A stretch of DNA of 64,000 nt from Nocardia australiensis (GCF_020733705.1 NZ_JAJFZM010000003.1:247534-311533), one strand, 5' to 3'; positions 43,847 to 53,326 are shown, counted from the first letter of the stretch. Numbers and translations: made by a program. The notes: generated by a model not told the origin, from the sequence alone.

Positions 43847-44947
43847 TCACATGGTGCGCATCCAGTTATGGATATCGGCGAAGGTGCCGCGCTGGATGCC
43901 GGTGAGGGTGTCGCGCAGAGCCATGGTTACTTCGCCGGGGTTGCCGCCGCCGACGGCGAACTCGCCTTCGGATGAGCGGACCCAGCCGACGGGGGTGATC
44001 ACGGCGGCGGTGCCGCAGGCGAAAACCTCGGTGATTTCACCGGATTCGGCGCCGGTACGCCATTCCTCGACAGAAATCTTGCGCTCCTCGACGGGGTAGC
44101 CGGAATCGGCAGCGAGGGTCAGCAGCGAGTCGCGGGTGATGCCGGGCAGCAGTGAACCGGACAGCTCGGGGGTGACCAGGCGCGCGGCCGAGCCGGAGCC
44201 GAAGACGAAGAATAGATTGTTGGTGCCCATTTCCTCGACGTAGCGGCGCTCGCAGGCATCCAGCCAGACCACTTGATCGCAGCCTTCCTCAGTGGCCTGT
44301 GCCTGCGCCAAGAGCGAGGCGGCGTAATTGCCCGCGACCTTCGCCTCGCCGGTGCCACCGGGCGCGGCCCGCACATACTCGGTCGACAGCCACACTCGCA
44401 CCGGCTTGACACCACGCGGGAAGTAGGCGCCCGCCGGAGAGCCGAGCAGCAGATACTTGTAGGCCGAGGCGGGCTTCACACCGAGACCGGCTTCGGTGGC
44501 AATCATGAACGGACGCAGATAAAGCGACTCCTCGCCACCCGCCGGCGGCACCCAGCCACTGTCGACCTCGAGCAGCTGCCGGACCGATTCGACGAACAGT
44601 TCCTCGGGCAGTTCGGCCATCGCCATGCGGCGCGCGGATTTACGGAAGCGGGTCGCGTTGGCGCCGATGCGGAAGCAGGCGACGCTGCCGTCCGCCTGAC
44701 GGTATGCCTTCAAACCCTCGAAGATGGCCTGCCCGTAATGGAAGACCATGGTCGCCGGGTCCATCGCCAACGGCCCGTACGGTTCGACGCGCGCGTTGCT
44801 CCAGCCCTCGTCCTCGGTGTAATCGATCGACACCATGTGATCGGTGAAGAAGCGCCCGAACCCGGGTGCCACGAGGATCTCCTGTATCCGCTGCGCCGGA
44901 GTGGGCGCAGGATGCGGAACATGAGTGAACTGTGCGGCGACGGTCAT
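43847..44947 (-). CDS. ilvE: Branched-chain amino acid aminotransferase
   Basis: 366 aa class IV PLP aminotransferase. MVSIDYTEDEGWSNARVEPYG, HYGQAIFEGLKAYRQADG, RFRKSARRMAM, KVAGNYAASLLAQAQA (PLP Lys) and EEMGTNNLFFVFG are visible. It transfers amino groups between glutamate and branched-chain keto acids. ATG 44947 follows TAGGAT by 7 nt, a leaderless start. gcvT lies upstream on the same strand after a 93-nt gap, the same neighbours as Rv2210c-Rv2211c. Confidence 0.95.
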   Translation of the reverse strand: MTVAAQFTHVPHPAPTPAQRIQEILVAPGFGRFFTDHMVSIDYTEDEGWSNARVEPYGPLAMDPATMVFHYGQAIFEGLKAYRQADGSVACFRIGANATRFRKSARRMAMAELPEELFVESVRQLLEVDSGWVPPAGGEESLYLRPFMIATEAGLGVKPASAYKYLLLGSPAGAYFPRGVKPVRVWLSTEYVRAAPGGTGEAKVAGNYAASLLAQAQATEEGCDQVVWLDACERRYVEEMGTNNLFFVFGSGSAARLVTPELSGSLLPGITRDSLLTLAADSGYPVEERKISVEEWRTGAESGEITEVFACGTAAVITPVGWVRSSEGEFAVGGGNPGEVTMALRDTLTGIQRGTFADIHNWMRTM

Positions 44948-44954
44948 GACCTCG

Positions 44955-44960
44955 ATCCTA
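44955..44960 (-). promoter_or_regulatory. -10 hexamer TAGGAT of leaderless ilvE
   Basis: On the minus strand TAGGAT is 7 nt before ATG 44947; no ribosome binding site. Confidence 0.55.
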
Positions 44961-45040
44961 ACGGGAACCGATTCGCCGCCGGACGCCTGATCCGCATGCC
45001 ACCGCCACCAGGATGTATCACCGACTTCTCGGTAACGCGC

Positions 45041-46141
45041 CTACTTGGTGTTCGTCTCGACGAACGGCGGGCGAACCACCTGGCAGCGCAGGCGGCGGCC
45101 GCGGACGTCGACCTCTACGTCGTCGCCGGGCTGCAAATCCGGCTCGGCGTCGAGCAGCGCCAGCGCGATACCGACCTTCAACGAGGGTGAGAACGTACCG
45201 GAGGTGGTCTCACCGACCGGTTCACCGTTACGCAGCACCGCCTGTCCCTGCCGCAGCACGCCACGATCGAGTGCCCTCAGCCCCAACAGGATTCGGCGTG
45301 GGCCCGCCGATTTCTCCTGTGTCAGTGCGGCTTTGCCCCAGAACTCGGGCTTCTTCCAGCCGACGGCCCAGCCGGTGCGGGCCTGGACCGGCGAAATCTC
45401 CAGTGACAGTTCATGTCCGTGCAGCGGATAACCCATTTCGGTGCGCAGAGTGTCGCGGGCACCGAGCCCGGCGGGCTGACCTTCGGTCGCTCGAACCTGC
45501 TCGACCAGGGCGCGGAACAGCGGTTCGGCGTCGGCCCAGCGTGGCAGCAGCTCGAAACCGTGCTCGCCGGTGTAACCGGTGCGGCACACGCGAACCGGCC
45601 GCCCGCCCCACTCGGCGTCGGCGAAGGCCATGTATTCCATCTCGGTCGGCAGGCCGAGCGCGGCGAGAACTTCGGTCGAGCGCGGCCCCTGCACGGCGAA
45701 CACGCCGAATTCGCGATGTTCGTCGGTCACCGTGATGCCCTCGGGCGCGACTTTCCGCAGTTCGGCGACCACGGACGCGGTGTTGGCGGCGTTCGGCACC
45801 AGGAAGATCTCATCGTCACTGACGTAATAGGCGATGAGGTCGTCGATTACGCCGCCATCGGGAGCGCAGCACAGCGTGTACTGCGCCTTGCCTGGGCGGA
45901 TACGGCCCAGATCGTTGGTAAGCGCCGAGTTCACGAATTCGGCCGCGCCGCTACCGCGCACGGTTGCCTTACCGAGGTGGCTCACATCGAAAAGGCCGAC
46001 CGTCGTGCGAACCACCTGATGCTCGGACACCGTCCCCGCGTACGAGACCGGCATTTCCCACCCGCCGAACGGCGCGAAACTCGCCCCGAGCTCGACGTGG
46101 ACAGCGTGGATCGGGCCTCGCAGCAGGTTCGTATCGGTCAC
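45041..46141 (-). CDS. gcvT: Glycine cleavage system T protein (aminomethyltransferase)
   Basis: 366 aa. GASFAPFGGWEMPVSYAG (folate site), GLFDVSHLGKATVRG, GVFAVQGPRSTEVL, YTGEHGFELLP, and GLGARDTLRTEMGYPLHG are typical. It takes the methylamine from lipoyl GcvH, releasing ammonia and 5,10-methylene-THF; lipB and lipA in the window supply lipoate for such proteins. GTG 46141 follows TAAGCT by 6 nt (leaderless). No glycine riboswitch is seen; gcvH and gcvP are not in the window. Confidence 0.95.
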   Translation of the reverse strand: MTDTNLLRGPIHAVHVELGASFAPFGGWEMPVSYAGTVSEHQVVRTTVGLFDVSHLGKATVRGSGAAEFVNSALTNDLGRIRPGKAQYTLCCAPDGGVIDDLIAYYVSDDEIFLVPNAANTASVVAELRKVAPEGITVTDEHREFGVFAVQGPRSTEVLAALGLPTEMEYMAFADAEWGGRPVRVCRTGYTGEHGFELLPRWADAEPLFRALVEQVRATEGQPAGLGARDTLRTEMGYPLHGHELSLEISPVQARTGWAVGWKKPEFWGKAALTQEKSAGPRRILLGLRALDRGVLRQGQAVLRNGEPVGETTSGTFSPSLKVGIALALLDAEPDLQPGDDVEVDVRGRRLRCQVVRPPFVETNTK

Positions 46142-46147
46142 CCGGCG

Positions 46148-46153
46148 AGCTTA
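46148..46153 (-). promoter_or_regulatory. -10 hexamer TAAGCT of leaderless gcvT
   Basis: On the minus strand TAAGCT is 6 nt before GTG 46141; no ribosome binding site. Confidence 0.5.
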
Positions 46154-46221
46154 ACCCGGCTCGATACGCACCCGGCTCATATGTGTCGACGTCGCGAAAC
46201 GTTGCCACGGACTATTCGTCG

Positions 46222-46833
46222 TCAGCCTCGAAACCACATGGGGATCAGCGTCGGTCCACCCTCAGGCAACGTGTAGGTCGCGCCGTCGCGAACGAATCCG
46301 TGACGACCGTAGAGGCGAGCGGAACGTTCGGTGCTGGCTTCGAGGAACGCCGGCATCCCCGCCGCCGCGGCGGCTTTCAAACGGTCGGCCAGGATCGCCG
46401 CTCCGGCACCGACGCCGCGATATTCCGGCCGCGTGACGATCATCTGAAGATATCGGTGCGGAAATTTTCGGGGATGTTCCTTCGCGACCAACGTCATGGC
46501 ATACGCCGCCCGCTGCAGCGGGCGCACCTCCGGGGCCGCCTGCGCCCGCTGCCGCGCCTCGGCGGCCTCGGTCTCGAACCGAGCGGCGGAAGTGGCGGTC
46601 TGCCAGATCGATACCGCCAACACCGTCGTGCCGGATTCGGCGATCCAAACCTCGTCGTCTGTCAATGCGGCATCGATGACCAACGGCGCATAACTCGTCT
46701 GGAACTGTTCGACGGAATAGCCTTCGAGCACCCACGCGGTGACGACCTCGTCGACACTGGCCACGACGAACGCCTCGACAACCGCGTCGCGGTCCTCGGC
46801 CCCGGCCCGCCGGACCGTCAATGATGGTCCCAT
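46222..46833 (-). CDS. GNAT-family N-acetyltransferase
   Basis: 203 aa. The N-terminus LTVRRAGAEDRDAVVEAF and the acetyl-CoA loop PEYRGVGAGAAILADRLKAA, followed by GMPAFLEASTERSARLYGRHGF, are typical of GNAT proteins, with His and Arg in the last segment. Substrate unknown. GAGGAC lies upstream of ATG 46833. It sits between gcvT (80 nt) and the divergent pepB; M. tuberculosis has no equivalent here that I recall, so it may be a lineage-specific addition. Confidence 0.85.
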   Translation of the reverse strand: MGPSLTVRRAGAEDRDAVVEAFVVASVDEVVTAWVLEGYSVEQFQTSYAPLVIDAALTDDEVWIAESGTTVLAVSIWQTATSAARFETEAAEARQRAQAAPEVRPLQRAAYAMTLVAKEHPRKFPHRYLQMIVTRPEYRGVGAGAAILADRLKAAAAAGMPAFLEASTERSARLYGRHGFVRDGATYTLPEGGPTLIPMWFRG

Positions 46834-46873
46834 CTGTCGTCCTCTCGCTCGCTACGGTGTGCCCTCGCCAAGC

Positions 46874-46879
46874 TAGCCT
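46874..46879 (+). promoter_or_regulatory. -10 hexamer TAGCCT of leaderless pepB
   Basis: TAGCCT is 6 nt before ATG 46886; identical to the hexamer before the DUF3043 gene. No ribosome binding site. Confidence 0.55.
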
Positions 46880-46885
46880 GTGGCC

Positions 46886-48397
46886 ATGACCGCTGTTGCA
46901 GATCGCCCCTTAGGACCGGAACTGGCTCGCACCCAAACAATCGGGCCCGACACCGACGTGCTCGTCATCGGATTGACGTCGTCGGAGAACGGTCCCGCGA
47001 TCGTGCCCGAGGACCTGTTCGACGACATACTGACCGCCGAGGTGCGCACGTACCTACTGGACCAGCTCGGCGCTGTCGGCGCCAAGGGCAAGGCCGACGA
47101 GTTGACCCGGGTGCCCGCGCCCAGGGGCCTCGACGGGGTGACCAGCGTGCTCGCGGTCGGTCTCGGCACGGCGGACAAGATCGACGCGGAGCAGATCCGC
47201 CGCTCGGCTGGTGCGGCCGCGCGGTCGCTGTCGGGCACCGAACTCGTGGTGACCACGCTGTCGGGCCTCGACCTCGGTGCCGCCGCCGAAGGCTTCTACC
47301 TGGGTGCCTACACCTTCACGCCGTTCAAGTCGGGCAAGTCGGCGCCGAAGCCGGACGAGCGTGCCGTCGCCCGCGTCGAATTGCTGGTTCCCGAGCCCGA
47401 ATTCGGCGAAGAGGCACTCACCAAGGCACAGCTGGTCGCGGAGGCCGTCGCCACCGCCCGGGATTTCGTCAACACTCCCCCGAGCCATCTGTTCCCCGCT
47501 GAGTTCGCCTCGCGCGCACAGATATTGGCCGAGGCGGCCGGACTCGAGGTGGAGGTGCTCGACGAAAACGCCTTGGAGGCGGCCGGTTATGGCGGCGTCC
47601 TCGGTGTCGGCAAGGGCTCGGCGCGTCCGCCGCGGCTGGTCCGGATCACCTATGCGGGCGGGCCGAAGAAGATCGCGCTGATCGGCAAGGGCATCACCTT
47701 CGACACCGGCGGCATCTCCATCAAGCCTGCGGCGAATATGGAGAACATGACCTCGGATATGGCCGGCGCCGCCGCGGTCGTCGCGACCACATTGCTCGCC
47801 GCGCGGCTCGGGCTGCCGGTTACCGTCACCGCGACTGTCCCGATGGCGGAGAACATGCCCTCGGCGACCGCGCAGCGTCCCGGTGACGTGCTCACCCAAT
47901 ACGGCGGAACAACCGTCGAGGTGCTCAATACCGACGCCGAGGGCCGCCTCATCCTGGCCGACGCGATCGTGCGGGCCAGTGAGGACAACCCTGACTACCT
48001 CATCGACGTGGCGACCCTAACCGGCGCCCAGATCGTCGCGCTCGGCACCAGGACGCCCGGCGTCATGGGCACCGACGAGTTCCGCGACCGGGTCGCTCGC
48101 ATCTCGCGCGCGGTCGGCGAAAACGGCTGGGCCATGCCGCTTCCCACCGAATTGCGGGCCGACCTGAACTCCAAGATCGCCGATCTCGCCAACGTCGCGC
48201 CCCATCGGTGGGGCGGCATGCTCTCGGCCGCGCTGTTCCTGAAGGAATTCGTGCCCGAGGGCGTTCAGTGGGCGCATGTGGACGTAGCCGGTCCGGCATA
48301 CAACACCGGCAGTCCGTTCGGCTACATCGGCAAGGGGGGCACCGGCGTTCCGGTTCGCACCCTGATCGCGGTCCTCGAGGACATCGCGGCGGAGTAG
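46886..48397 (+). CDS. pepB: Leucyl aminopeptidase (M17 family)
   Basis: 503 aa from ATG 46886. The M17 catalytic domain shows VGKGSARPPRLVRITYAGG, IGKGITFDTGGISIKPAANM (metal Lys and Asp), VLNTDAEGRLILADAI (family signature) and PHRWGGMLSAALFLKEFV. It is a cytosolic di-metal hexameric aminopeptidase; some M17 enzymes also process cysteinyl-glycine or mycothiol-type conjugates. Rv2213 (PepB) holds the same place. GTG 46880 in frame is less likely given the TAGCCT hexamer. A strong hairpin follows. Confidence 0.94.
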   Translation: MTAVADRPLGPELARTQTIGPDTDVLVIGLTSSENGPAIVPEDLFDDILTAEVRTYLLDQLGAVGAKGKADELTRVPAPRGLDGVTSVLAVGLGTADKIDAEQIRRSAGAAARSLSGTELVVTTLSGLDLGAAAEGFYLGAYTFTPFKSGKSAPKPDERAVARVELLVPEPEFGEEALTKAQLVAEAVATARDFVNTPPSHLFPAEFASRAQILAEAAGLEVEVLDENALEAAGYGGVLGVGKGSARPPRLVRITYAGGPKKIALIGKGITFDTGGISIKPAANMENMTSDMAGAAAVVATTLLAARLGLPVTVTATVPMAENMPSATAQRPGDVLTQYGGTTVEVLNTDAEGRLILADAIVRASEDNPDYLIDVATLTGAQIVALGTRTPGVMGTDEFRDRVARISRAVGENGWAMPLPTELRADLNSKIADLANVAPHRWGGMLSAALFLKEFVPEGVQWAHVDVAGPAYNTGSPFGYIGKGGTGVPVRTLIAVLEDIAAE

Positions 48398-48402
48398 GCG
48401 CC

Positions 48403-48441
48403 GGCGCGTCGTCCGGAAGCCGATAGTCCGGACGACGCGCC
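48403..48441 (+). terminator. Hairpin after pepB
   Basis: A 15-bp perfect stem (48403-48417 with 48427-48441, GGCGCGTCGTCCGGA) with a 9-nt loop, 5 nt after the pepB stop; no U-run. Confidence 0.7.
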
Positions 48442-48520
48442 ACCCCCTGCCGCTATTGCGCGCGGTTTGCTGAGCGCCCGGTTCGCCGCTGTACGCGACA
48501 GCCTTCGGGGGTGGGAATAC

Positions 48521-48934
48521 CTACATATCGTTCATATCGTTCATTTCCCGTTCCATCGCACGCTGCCGTTCGATGCGGCGGCGGGCATCGAAGTCGCGCA
48601 TCCGCTGCGGATAGCCGGTCTTCCTGACGTCATAGACGGGGATGCGCAAATCTCCAGCAAGCCGTTGCGCGCCGCGCTCGCCGACGATGCGGCGAGTCCA
48701 TTCGCCATCCGCGGCAATCAGCACAACTGTGACATCGGTCACGGTGGTCTTGGGCTCCACGTAACCCTCGACACCGATGTGAGCGCGGACCCATTCCGTC
48801 AGATAACGGGCATCCGCGTTCCTCGCGGTACCCGCAGGTGAGGCGCGTCCGCGCCGGGCCACAACGCCACGGAAACGATCCAGCAAACCCACCGACGCCG
48901 ACCTCCTGCTCGACACCCGCGCAACACTTGCCAT
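48521..48934 (-). CDS. Conserved hypothetical protein between pepB and dlaT
   Basis: 137 aa from ATG 48934, with GGAGG at 5-nt spacing; the ATG 12 nt upstream overlaps that site. Basic N-terminus, then an alpha/beta core (YLTEWVRAHIGVEG, TDVTVVLIAADGEWTRRIVG, RIPVYDVRKTGYPQRM) and a charged helical tail ending in Met/Asn/Asp repeats. No domain recognised. The ribosome binding site and coding bias support a real gene. Confidence 0.7.
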   Translation of the reverse strand: MASVARVSSRRSASVGLLDRFRGVVARRGRASPAGTARNADARYLTEWVRAHIGVEGYVEPKTTVTDVTVVLIAADGEWTRRIVGERGAQRLAGDLRIPVYDVRKTGYPQRMRDFDARRRIERQRAMEREMNDMNDM

Positions 48935-49154
48935 CGGCCCCTCCATACTGCCAGCTCGGCAGGAGTTCGCTGCCCTCTGCTACTCGGCACGCGGACGAGT
49001 GCAAGGATGGATCGCGGTACAAGAACCACAAGGATCTCCGGCGCCACGCACAATGACTGGTGGCATTCGGACATCCGCCGCGACCCGCGACGGGTGTCCG
49101 ACGTGAGATCAACTGTTGTAGAACCCCGTCGAGCAGTCAGAGGAGTCAGAGGAC

Positions 49155-50900
49155 ATGGCCTTCTCCGTCCAGATGCCCGCTCTTGGTGAGAGCGTCACCG
49201 AGGGAACGGTGACCAGGTGGCTGAAGCAGGAAGGAGACACGGTCGAGGTCGACGAGCCACTGCTCGAGGTCTCCACCGACAAGGTCGACACCGAGATCCC
49301 GTCGCCGACGGCGGGCGTGCTGTCGAAGATCGTCGCCCAGGAAGACGACGTCGTCGAGATCGGTGGCGAGCTCGGCGTGATCAGCGAGCCTGGCGAGGCA
49401 CCCGCGCCCGCGGCGGCGCCCGCACCGGCGGCCGCCGCACCCGCACCGGCACCCGCGCCCGCGCCGGAACCTGCTCCCGCACAGGCCGAGTCGGCCCCCG
49501 CACCCGCCGCCGAACCCGCCCCCGCGGCAGCGGCAGCGGGCACCTCGGTGACCATGCCGGAACTCGGTGAGTCGGTCACCGAGGGCACCGTCACCCGCTG
49601 GCTGAAGGCCGTCGGTGACCAGATCGCCGTCGACGAGCCGCTGCTGGAGGTTTCCACCGACAAGGTGGACACCGAGATCCCGTCGCCCGTCGCGGGCACG
49701 CTGCTGGAGATCACCGCGCAGGAAGACGACATCGTCGCCGTCGGTGGGCAACTGGGCGTGATCGGCAGCGGATCCCCCGCCGCCGCACCCGCGCCCGCAC
49801 CCGCACCGCCGGCTCCTGCCCCGGCACCCGCTCCTGCTCCGGCACCCGCTCCGGCCCCCGCACCCGTTCCAGCCCTCGCACCTGCGGCTGCTGCACCGGC
49901 ACCTGCACCGGCTCCGGTCACAACCGCCCCCGCGCCGGGCACCTCCGGCAATGGCGCGACCCCCTACGTCACTCCCCTCGTCCGCAAGCTGGCCGAGGAG
50001 AACAACGTCGATCTGGCCGCGCTCACCGGATCCGGTGTCGGCGGACGCATTCGCAAGCAGGATGTGCTCGCCGCCGCCGACGCCAAGAAGGCTCCGGCGG
50101 CCGCACCCGCCGCCAAGGCTCCCGCAGCCGCCAAGGCTCCCGCCGCCCCAGCCGCGGTCCAGTCGAACCTGGCGCACCTGCGTGGCACCGTGCAGAAGGC
50201 GAGCCGCATCCGTCAAATCACCGCGACCAAGACCAGGGAATCGCTGCAGACGACCGCGCAGCTGACGCAGGTTCACGAAGCCGACGTCACCAAGATCGCG
50301 GCGCTGCGGGCCCAGGCCAAGGCGTCGTTCAAGAATCGCGAGGGCGTCAACCTGACGTTCCTGCCGTTCTTCGCCAAGGCGGTTGTCGAGGCCCTCGGCG
50401 TGCACCCGAACGTGAACGCCAGCTACGACGAGGGCACCAAGGAGATCACCTACCACGCCGCGGTGCACCTCGGCATCGCCGTCGACACCGACCAGGGCTT
50501 GTTGTCCCCGGTGATCCATAACGCCAGCGATCTGTCGCTGGCCGGGCTGGCGCGTGCCATCGCGGACATCGCCAACCGGGCCCGAAACGGCGGCCTCAAG
50601 CCCGACGAGCTGTCCGGTGGCACTTTCACCATCACCAATATCGGCAGCCAGGGCGCCCTGTTCGACACTCCGATCCTGCTTCCGCCGCAGTCGGGCATGC
50701 TCGGCACCGGCGCTATCAACAAGCGCCCGGTTGTGGTCACCGATGAGACCGGTAATGAATCCATCGGCGTCCGGTCGATGTGCTACCTGCCGCTCACCTA
50801 CGACCACCGCCTCATCGACGGCGCCGACGCCGGTCGCTTCCTGACCACGATCCGGCATCGGCTCGAGGAAGCGGCGTTCGAGGCCGATCTGGGACTGTGA
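49155..50900 (+). CDS. dlaT: Dihydrolipoamide acyltransferase (E2), two lipoyl domains
   Basis: 581 aa E2 core. Two N-terminal lipoyl domains carry the STDKVDTEIPSP motif with lipoyl-Lys43 and Lys170; long Ala/Pro linkers follow each. The peripheral-subunit-binding domain (YVTPLVRKLAEENNVDLAAL, GSGVGGRIRKQDVLAA) leads to the catalytic domain with YDHRLIDGADAGRFL (HxxxDG). In M. tuberculosis the equivalent (Rv2215, DlaT/SucB) serves pyruvate dehydrogenase and the peroxidase complex. AGAGGA precedes ATG 49155. lipB and lipA, which lipoylate it, lie 1.6 kb downstream. Confidence 0.95.
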   Translation: MAFSVQMPALGESVTEGTVTRWLKQEGDTVEVDEPLLEVSTDKVDTEIPSPTAGVLSKIVAQEDDVVEIGGELGVISEPGEAPAPAAAPAPAAAAPAPAPAPAPEPAPAQAESAPAPAAEPAPAAAAAGTSVTMPELGESVTEGTVTRWLKAVGDQIAVDEPLLEVSTDKVDTEIPSPVAGTLLEITAQEDDIVAVGGQLGVIGSGSPAAAPAPAPAPPAPAPAPAPAPAPAPAPAPVPALAPAAAAPAPAPAPVTTAPAPGTSGNGATPYVTPLVRKLAEENNVDLAALTGSGVGGRIRKQDVLAAADAKKAPAAAPAAKAPAAAKAPAAPAAVQSNLAHLRGTVQKASRIRQITATKTRESLQTTAQLTQVHEADVTKIAALRAQAKASFKNREGVNLTFLPFFAKAVVEALGVHPNVNASYDEGTKEITYHAAVHLGIAVDTDQGLLSPVIHNASDLSLAGLARAIADIANRARNGGLKPDELSGGTFTITNIGSQGALFDTPILLPPQSGMLGTGAINKRPVVVTDETGNESIGVRSMCYLPLTYDHRLIDGADAGRFLTTIRHRLEEAAFEADLGL

Positions 50901-50928
50901 CCCCAGGAGGAAGGTCGGAACGTCACGC

Positions 50929-51837
50929 ATGAAGGTCGTGATCGCCGGTTCATCCGGTCTGATCGGGACGGCGCTCGTCGCGGCCCTGCGCCGCGACGAG
51001 CATGACGTCTCCCGCTTGGTCCGTCGGCCCGCCGCCGCCCCCGACGAATTCCGGTGGGATCCCGCTCGCGCCGAACTGGACGAGCGGGCCCTGCGGGGCG
51101 CGGACGCGGTGGTCAATCTGTGCGGAGCGAGCATCGGTGGACGGCGCTGGACCGGCAGCTACAAACAAGAGCTGCGCGACAGCCGGATCACCCCGACCGA
51201 CGTGCTGGCCGAGGCAGTAGCGGCCGCTGGCGTTCCGGTGCTCCTCAATGCCAGCGGCGTGCACGTCTACGGCAGCGATACCGGCGACCACGTTGTCGAC
51301 GAAACCTCGCCTGTCGGTACCGGTTTCCTGGCCACCCTGTGCCGTGACTGGGAAGCCGCCACCGCACCCGCCGACGCGGCGGGAGTGCGCACCATCCTGT
51401 TGCGCAGCGCCGTGGTACTGGCCCGCAAGGGGGGCATGCTCGGCTTGCTGCAACCGCTGTATTCACTCGGCCTCGGCGGCAGGCTCGGCAACGGGCGGCA
51501 ATACACGCCGTGGATCTCGATCGACGACGAGATCGGCGCGATCATCTTCGCGCTCACCCACGACACCATCTCCGGGCCGATCAACGCGGTCGGTCCGGCA
51601 CCGGTCACCAATGCCGAGTTCAATCGCGCGCTCGGCCGCGCACTGCACCGGCCCACCCCACTTGTCGTGCCCGCGTTCGCGCTGCGCGCGCTGATCGGCG
51701 AGTTCGCACAGGCGGCGATCCTGCACGGCCCTCGCGCCATCCCCACCGCATTGGAGGAGGCAGGTTACCCCTTCCACCACGAGACCATCGGGGCCGCGCT
51801 CGCCTCGACCCTCGGCCGCGAGAGGGCAAGCCGATGA
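50929..51837 (+). CDS. TIGR01777-family NAD(P)-binding epimerase-like protein (Rv2216-like)
   Basis: 302 aa. N-terminal Rossmann motif MKVVIAGSSGLIGTALV, then GADAVVNLCGASIGGRRW, LNASGVHVYGS (Tyr of the extended SDR site), and a C-terminal DUF1731-like end (FALRALIGEFAQAAILHGPRAI). Substrate unknown. AGGAGGAAGG lies 18 nt before ATG 50929, unusually far, so translation may begin weakly or be coupled to dlaT, 28 nt upstream. Confidence 0.87.
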   Translation: MKVVIAGSSGLIGTALVAALRRDEHDVSRLVRRPAAAPDEFRWDPARAELDERALRGADAVVNLCGASIGGRRWTGSYKQELRDSRITPTDVLAEAVAAAGVPVLLNASGVHVYGSDTGDHVVDETSPVGTGFLATLCRDWEAATAPADAAGVRTILLRSAVVLARKGGMLGLLQPLYSLGLGGRLGNGRQYTPWISIDDEIGAIIFALTHDTISGPINAVGPAPVTNAEFNRALGRALHRPTPLVVPAFALRALIGEFAQAAILHGPRAIPTALEEAGYPFHHETIGAALASTLGRERASR

Positions 51838-51880
51838 GCATGCGGGGCCGGCTCTGCCGGCCAAGCACCGGAGCACAGCC

Positions 51881-52414
51881 GTGACCGAGCTCGATGCCAG
51901 GACCACCGCGATCATCCGAGACGCACACGAGGGCGACCTGCCCGCGATCCTCGACATCCACAACGCGAATATCGCGGACTCCACCTCGATCTGGGACGAC
52001 GAACAGGTCGAGCTAGCCGATCGGCAGACCTGGTTCCGCACTCGCATCGCCGCCGGTTTTCCGGTGCTCGTCGCCGACGTGGGCGGTACGGTCGCCGGGT
52101 ATGCCAGCTACGGGCAGTGGCGCCCGAAGGTCGGCTACCGCTACAGCGTGGAGAACTCCGTCTACGTCGCGGAGGGACACCACCGCCGAGGGCTCGCCAC
52201 CGCATTGCTGACCGAATTGGTCACGCGAGCGCGCGAGGCGGGCACCGTGCACGCGATGATCGCCGCCATCGAATCGAGCAACGCCGCCTCGATCGCGCTC
52301 CACGAGCGCCACGGCTTCGCCACCGTCGGTGAAATGCCCGAGGTCGGCTACAAATTCGGGCATTGGCTCGACCTCACGCTGATGCAATTGGCCCTTCCGG
52401 TCGTCGCCGAGTAG
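51881..52414 (+). CDS. GNAT acetyltransferase, phosphinothricin-acetyltransferase-like
   Basis: 177 aa from GTG 51881. IIRDAHEGDLPAILDIHNAN, RQTWFRTRIAAGFPVLVAD, GYASYGQWRPKVGYRYSVEN, YVAEGHHRRGLATALLTELV and NAASIALHERHGF match the PAT/Pat-like GNAT subfamily. Members acetylate phosphinothricin or methionine sulfone-type amino groups; the natural substrate is not known. Placed between Rv2216-like and lipB genes, absent from the M. tuberculosis order I recall. Confidence 0.85.
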   Translation: MTELDARTTAIIRDAHEGDLPAILDIHNANIADSTSIWDDEQVELADRQTWFRTRIAAGFPVLVADVGGTVAGYASYGQWRPKVGYRYSVENSVYVAEGHHRRGLATALLTELVTRAREAGTVHAMIAAIESSNAASIALHERHGFATVGEMPEVGYKFGHWLDLTLMQLALPVVAE

Positions 52415-52499
52415 CGCGCCGACGCGCTCTGTTCCCAAACCTGGCTACCTTGTGGCATCCGCCACACCTGACCGGCTTATCAGCGCAGCCCGCTGGGCG

Positions 52500-52505
52500 T
52501 ACCGT
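52500..52505 (+). promoter_or_regulatory. -10 hexamer TACCGT of leaderless lipB
   Basis: TACCGT is 7 nt before GTG 52513; AAGG within the spacer could alternatively be a weak ribosome binding site. Confidence 0.5.
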
Positions 52506-52512
52506 CAAGGAC

Positions 52513-53235
52513 GTGAACGACACGCGCACCGCTTTGTCCGCCCGATTCGATACGACCCCGATCGTCGTCGAGGATCTCGGACTCATCGACTACCACAGTG
52601 CCTGGGAACTGCAGCGCAAGATCGCGGCCGAACGGGCCGATGGCATCGGAAACGATCACCTGCTGCTGCTCGAGCACCCGTCGGTGTACACGGCCGGACG
52701 GCGCACCGAGGACGAGGATCTGCCGATCGACGGCAGTCCCGTGGTTCAGGTCGATCGGGGCGGCAAGATCACTTGGCATGGTCCGGGTCAGCTCGTCGGC
52801 TACCCGATCGTGCGCCTGGCCGAACCGGTGGACGTGGTGCAGTACGTGCGCAGGCTGGAAGAAGCGCTGATCACGGTGTGTACCGACCTCGGCGTAAGCT
52901 GCGGCCGAATCGAGGGCCGCTCCGGAGTCTGGTTGCCCGCCACCGAGTTCTATGCCGAGCGCAAGGTCGCCTCGATCGGCGTGCGCGTACAGCGCGGCGT
53001 TGCACTGCACGGCATTTCGCTCAACTGCAACTCCGCGCTGGATGGCTTCCAGGCGATAGTGCCCTGCGGCATCCGCGACGCGGGCGTCACCACGCTGACG
53101 ACCGAGTTGGGCCGCGAAGTGACGGTGGCCGAGGTCCGGCCCGCCGTCGCCGACGCGATCGTCCGAGCGTTGAACGGCGAACTCCCGGTAACGACACACG
53201 ACATCCGGCGCGTCACTCCGCCCGCGGGCGCCTGA
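52513..53235 (+). CDS. lipB: Octanoyl-[acyl-carrier-protein]-protein N-octanoyltransferase
   Basis: 240 aa from GTG 52513. LLLEHPSVYTAGRRT, the signature VDRGGKITWHGPGQLVGYPI, the catalytic Lys/Cys segments KVASIGVRVQRGVALHG and IVPCGIRDAG, and NCNSALDGF are present. It moves octanoate from ACP to E2 and H-protein lysines as the lipoate precursor. The GTG start is supported by TACCGT 7 nt upstream. lipA follows after 104 nt with its own promoter signature. Confidence 0.95.
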   Translation: MNDTRTALSARFDTTPIVVEDLGLIDYHSAWELQRKIAAERADGIGNDHLLLLEHPSVYTAGRRTEDEDLPIDGSPVVQVDRGGKITWHGPGQLVGYPIVRLAEPVDVVQYVRRLEEALITVCTDLGVSCGRIEGRSGVWLPATEFYAERKVASIGVRVQRGVALHGISLNCNSALDGFQAIVPCGIRDAGVTTLTTELGREVTVAEVRPAVADAIVRALNGELPVTTHDIRRVTPPAGA

Positions 53236-53326
53236 CCGCCGTGTCCGACAACGCGGGAATAAATACCGAGGCAGTGATCGACTGCGCGGTGATCGACGGC
53301 GTGCAAACCGGCGATCACGCCCGGCG

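Noticed and set aside
49400..49930. Ala/Pro-rich repetitive DNA in dlaT as a tandem repeat element
   Set aside because: These are the flexible linkers after lipoyl domains, normal for E2 proteins.
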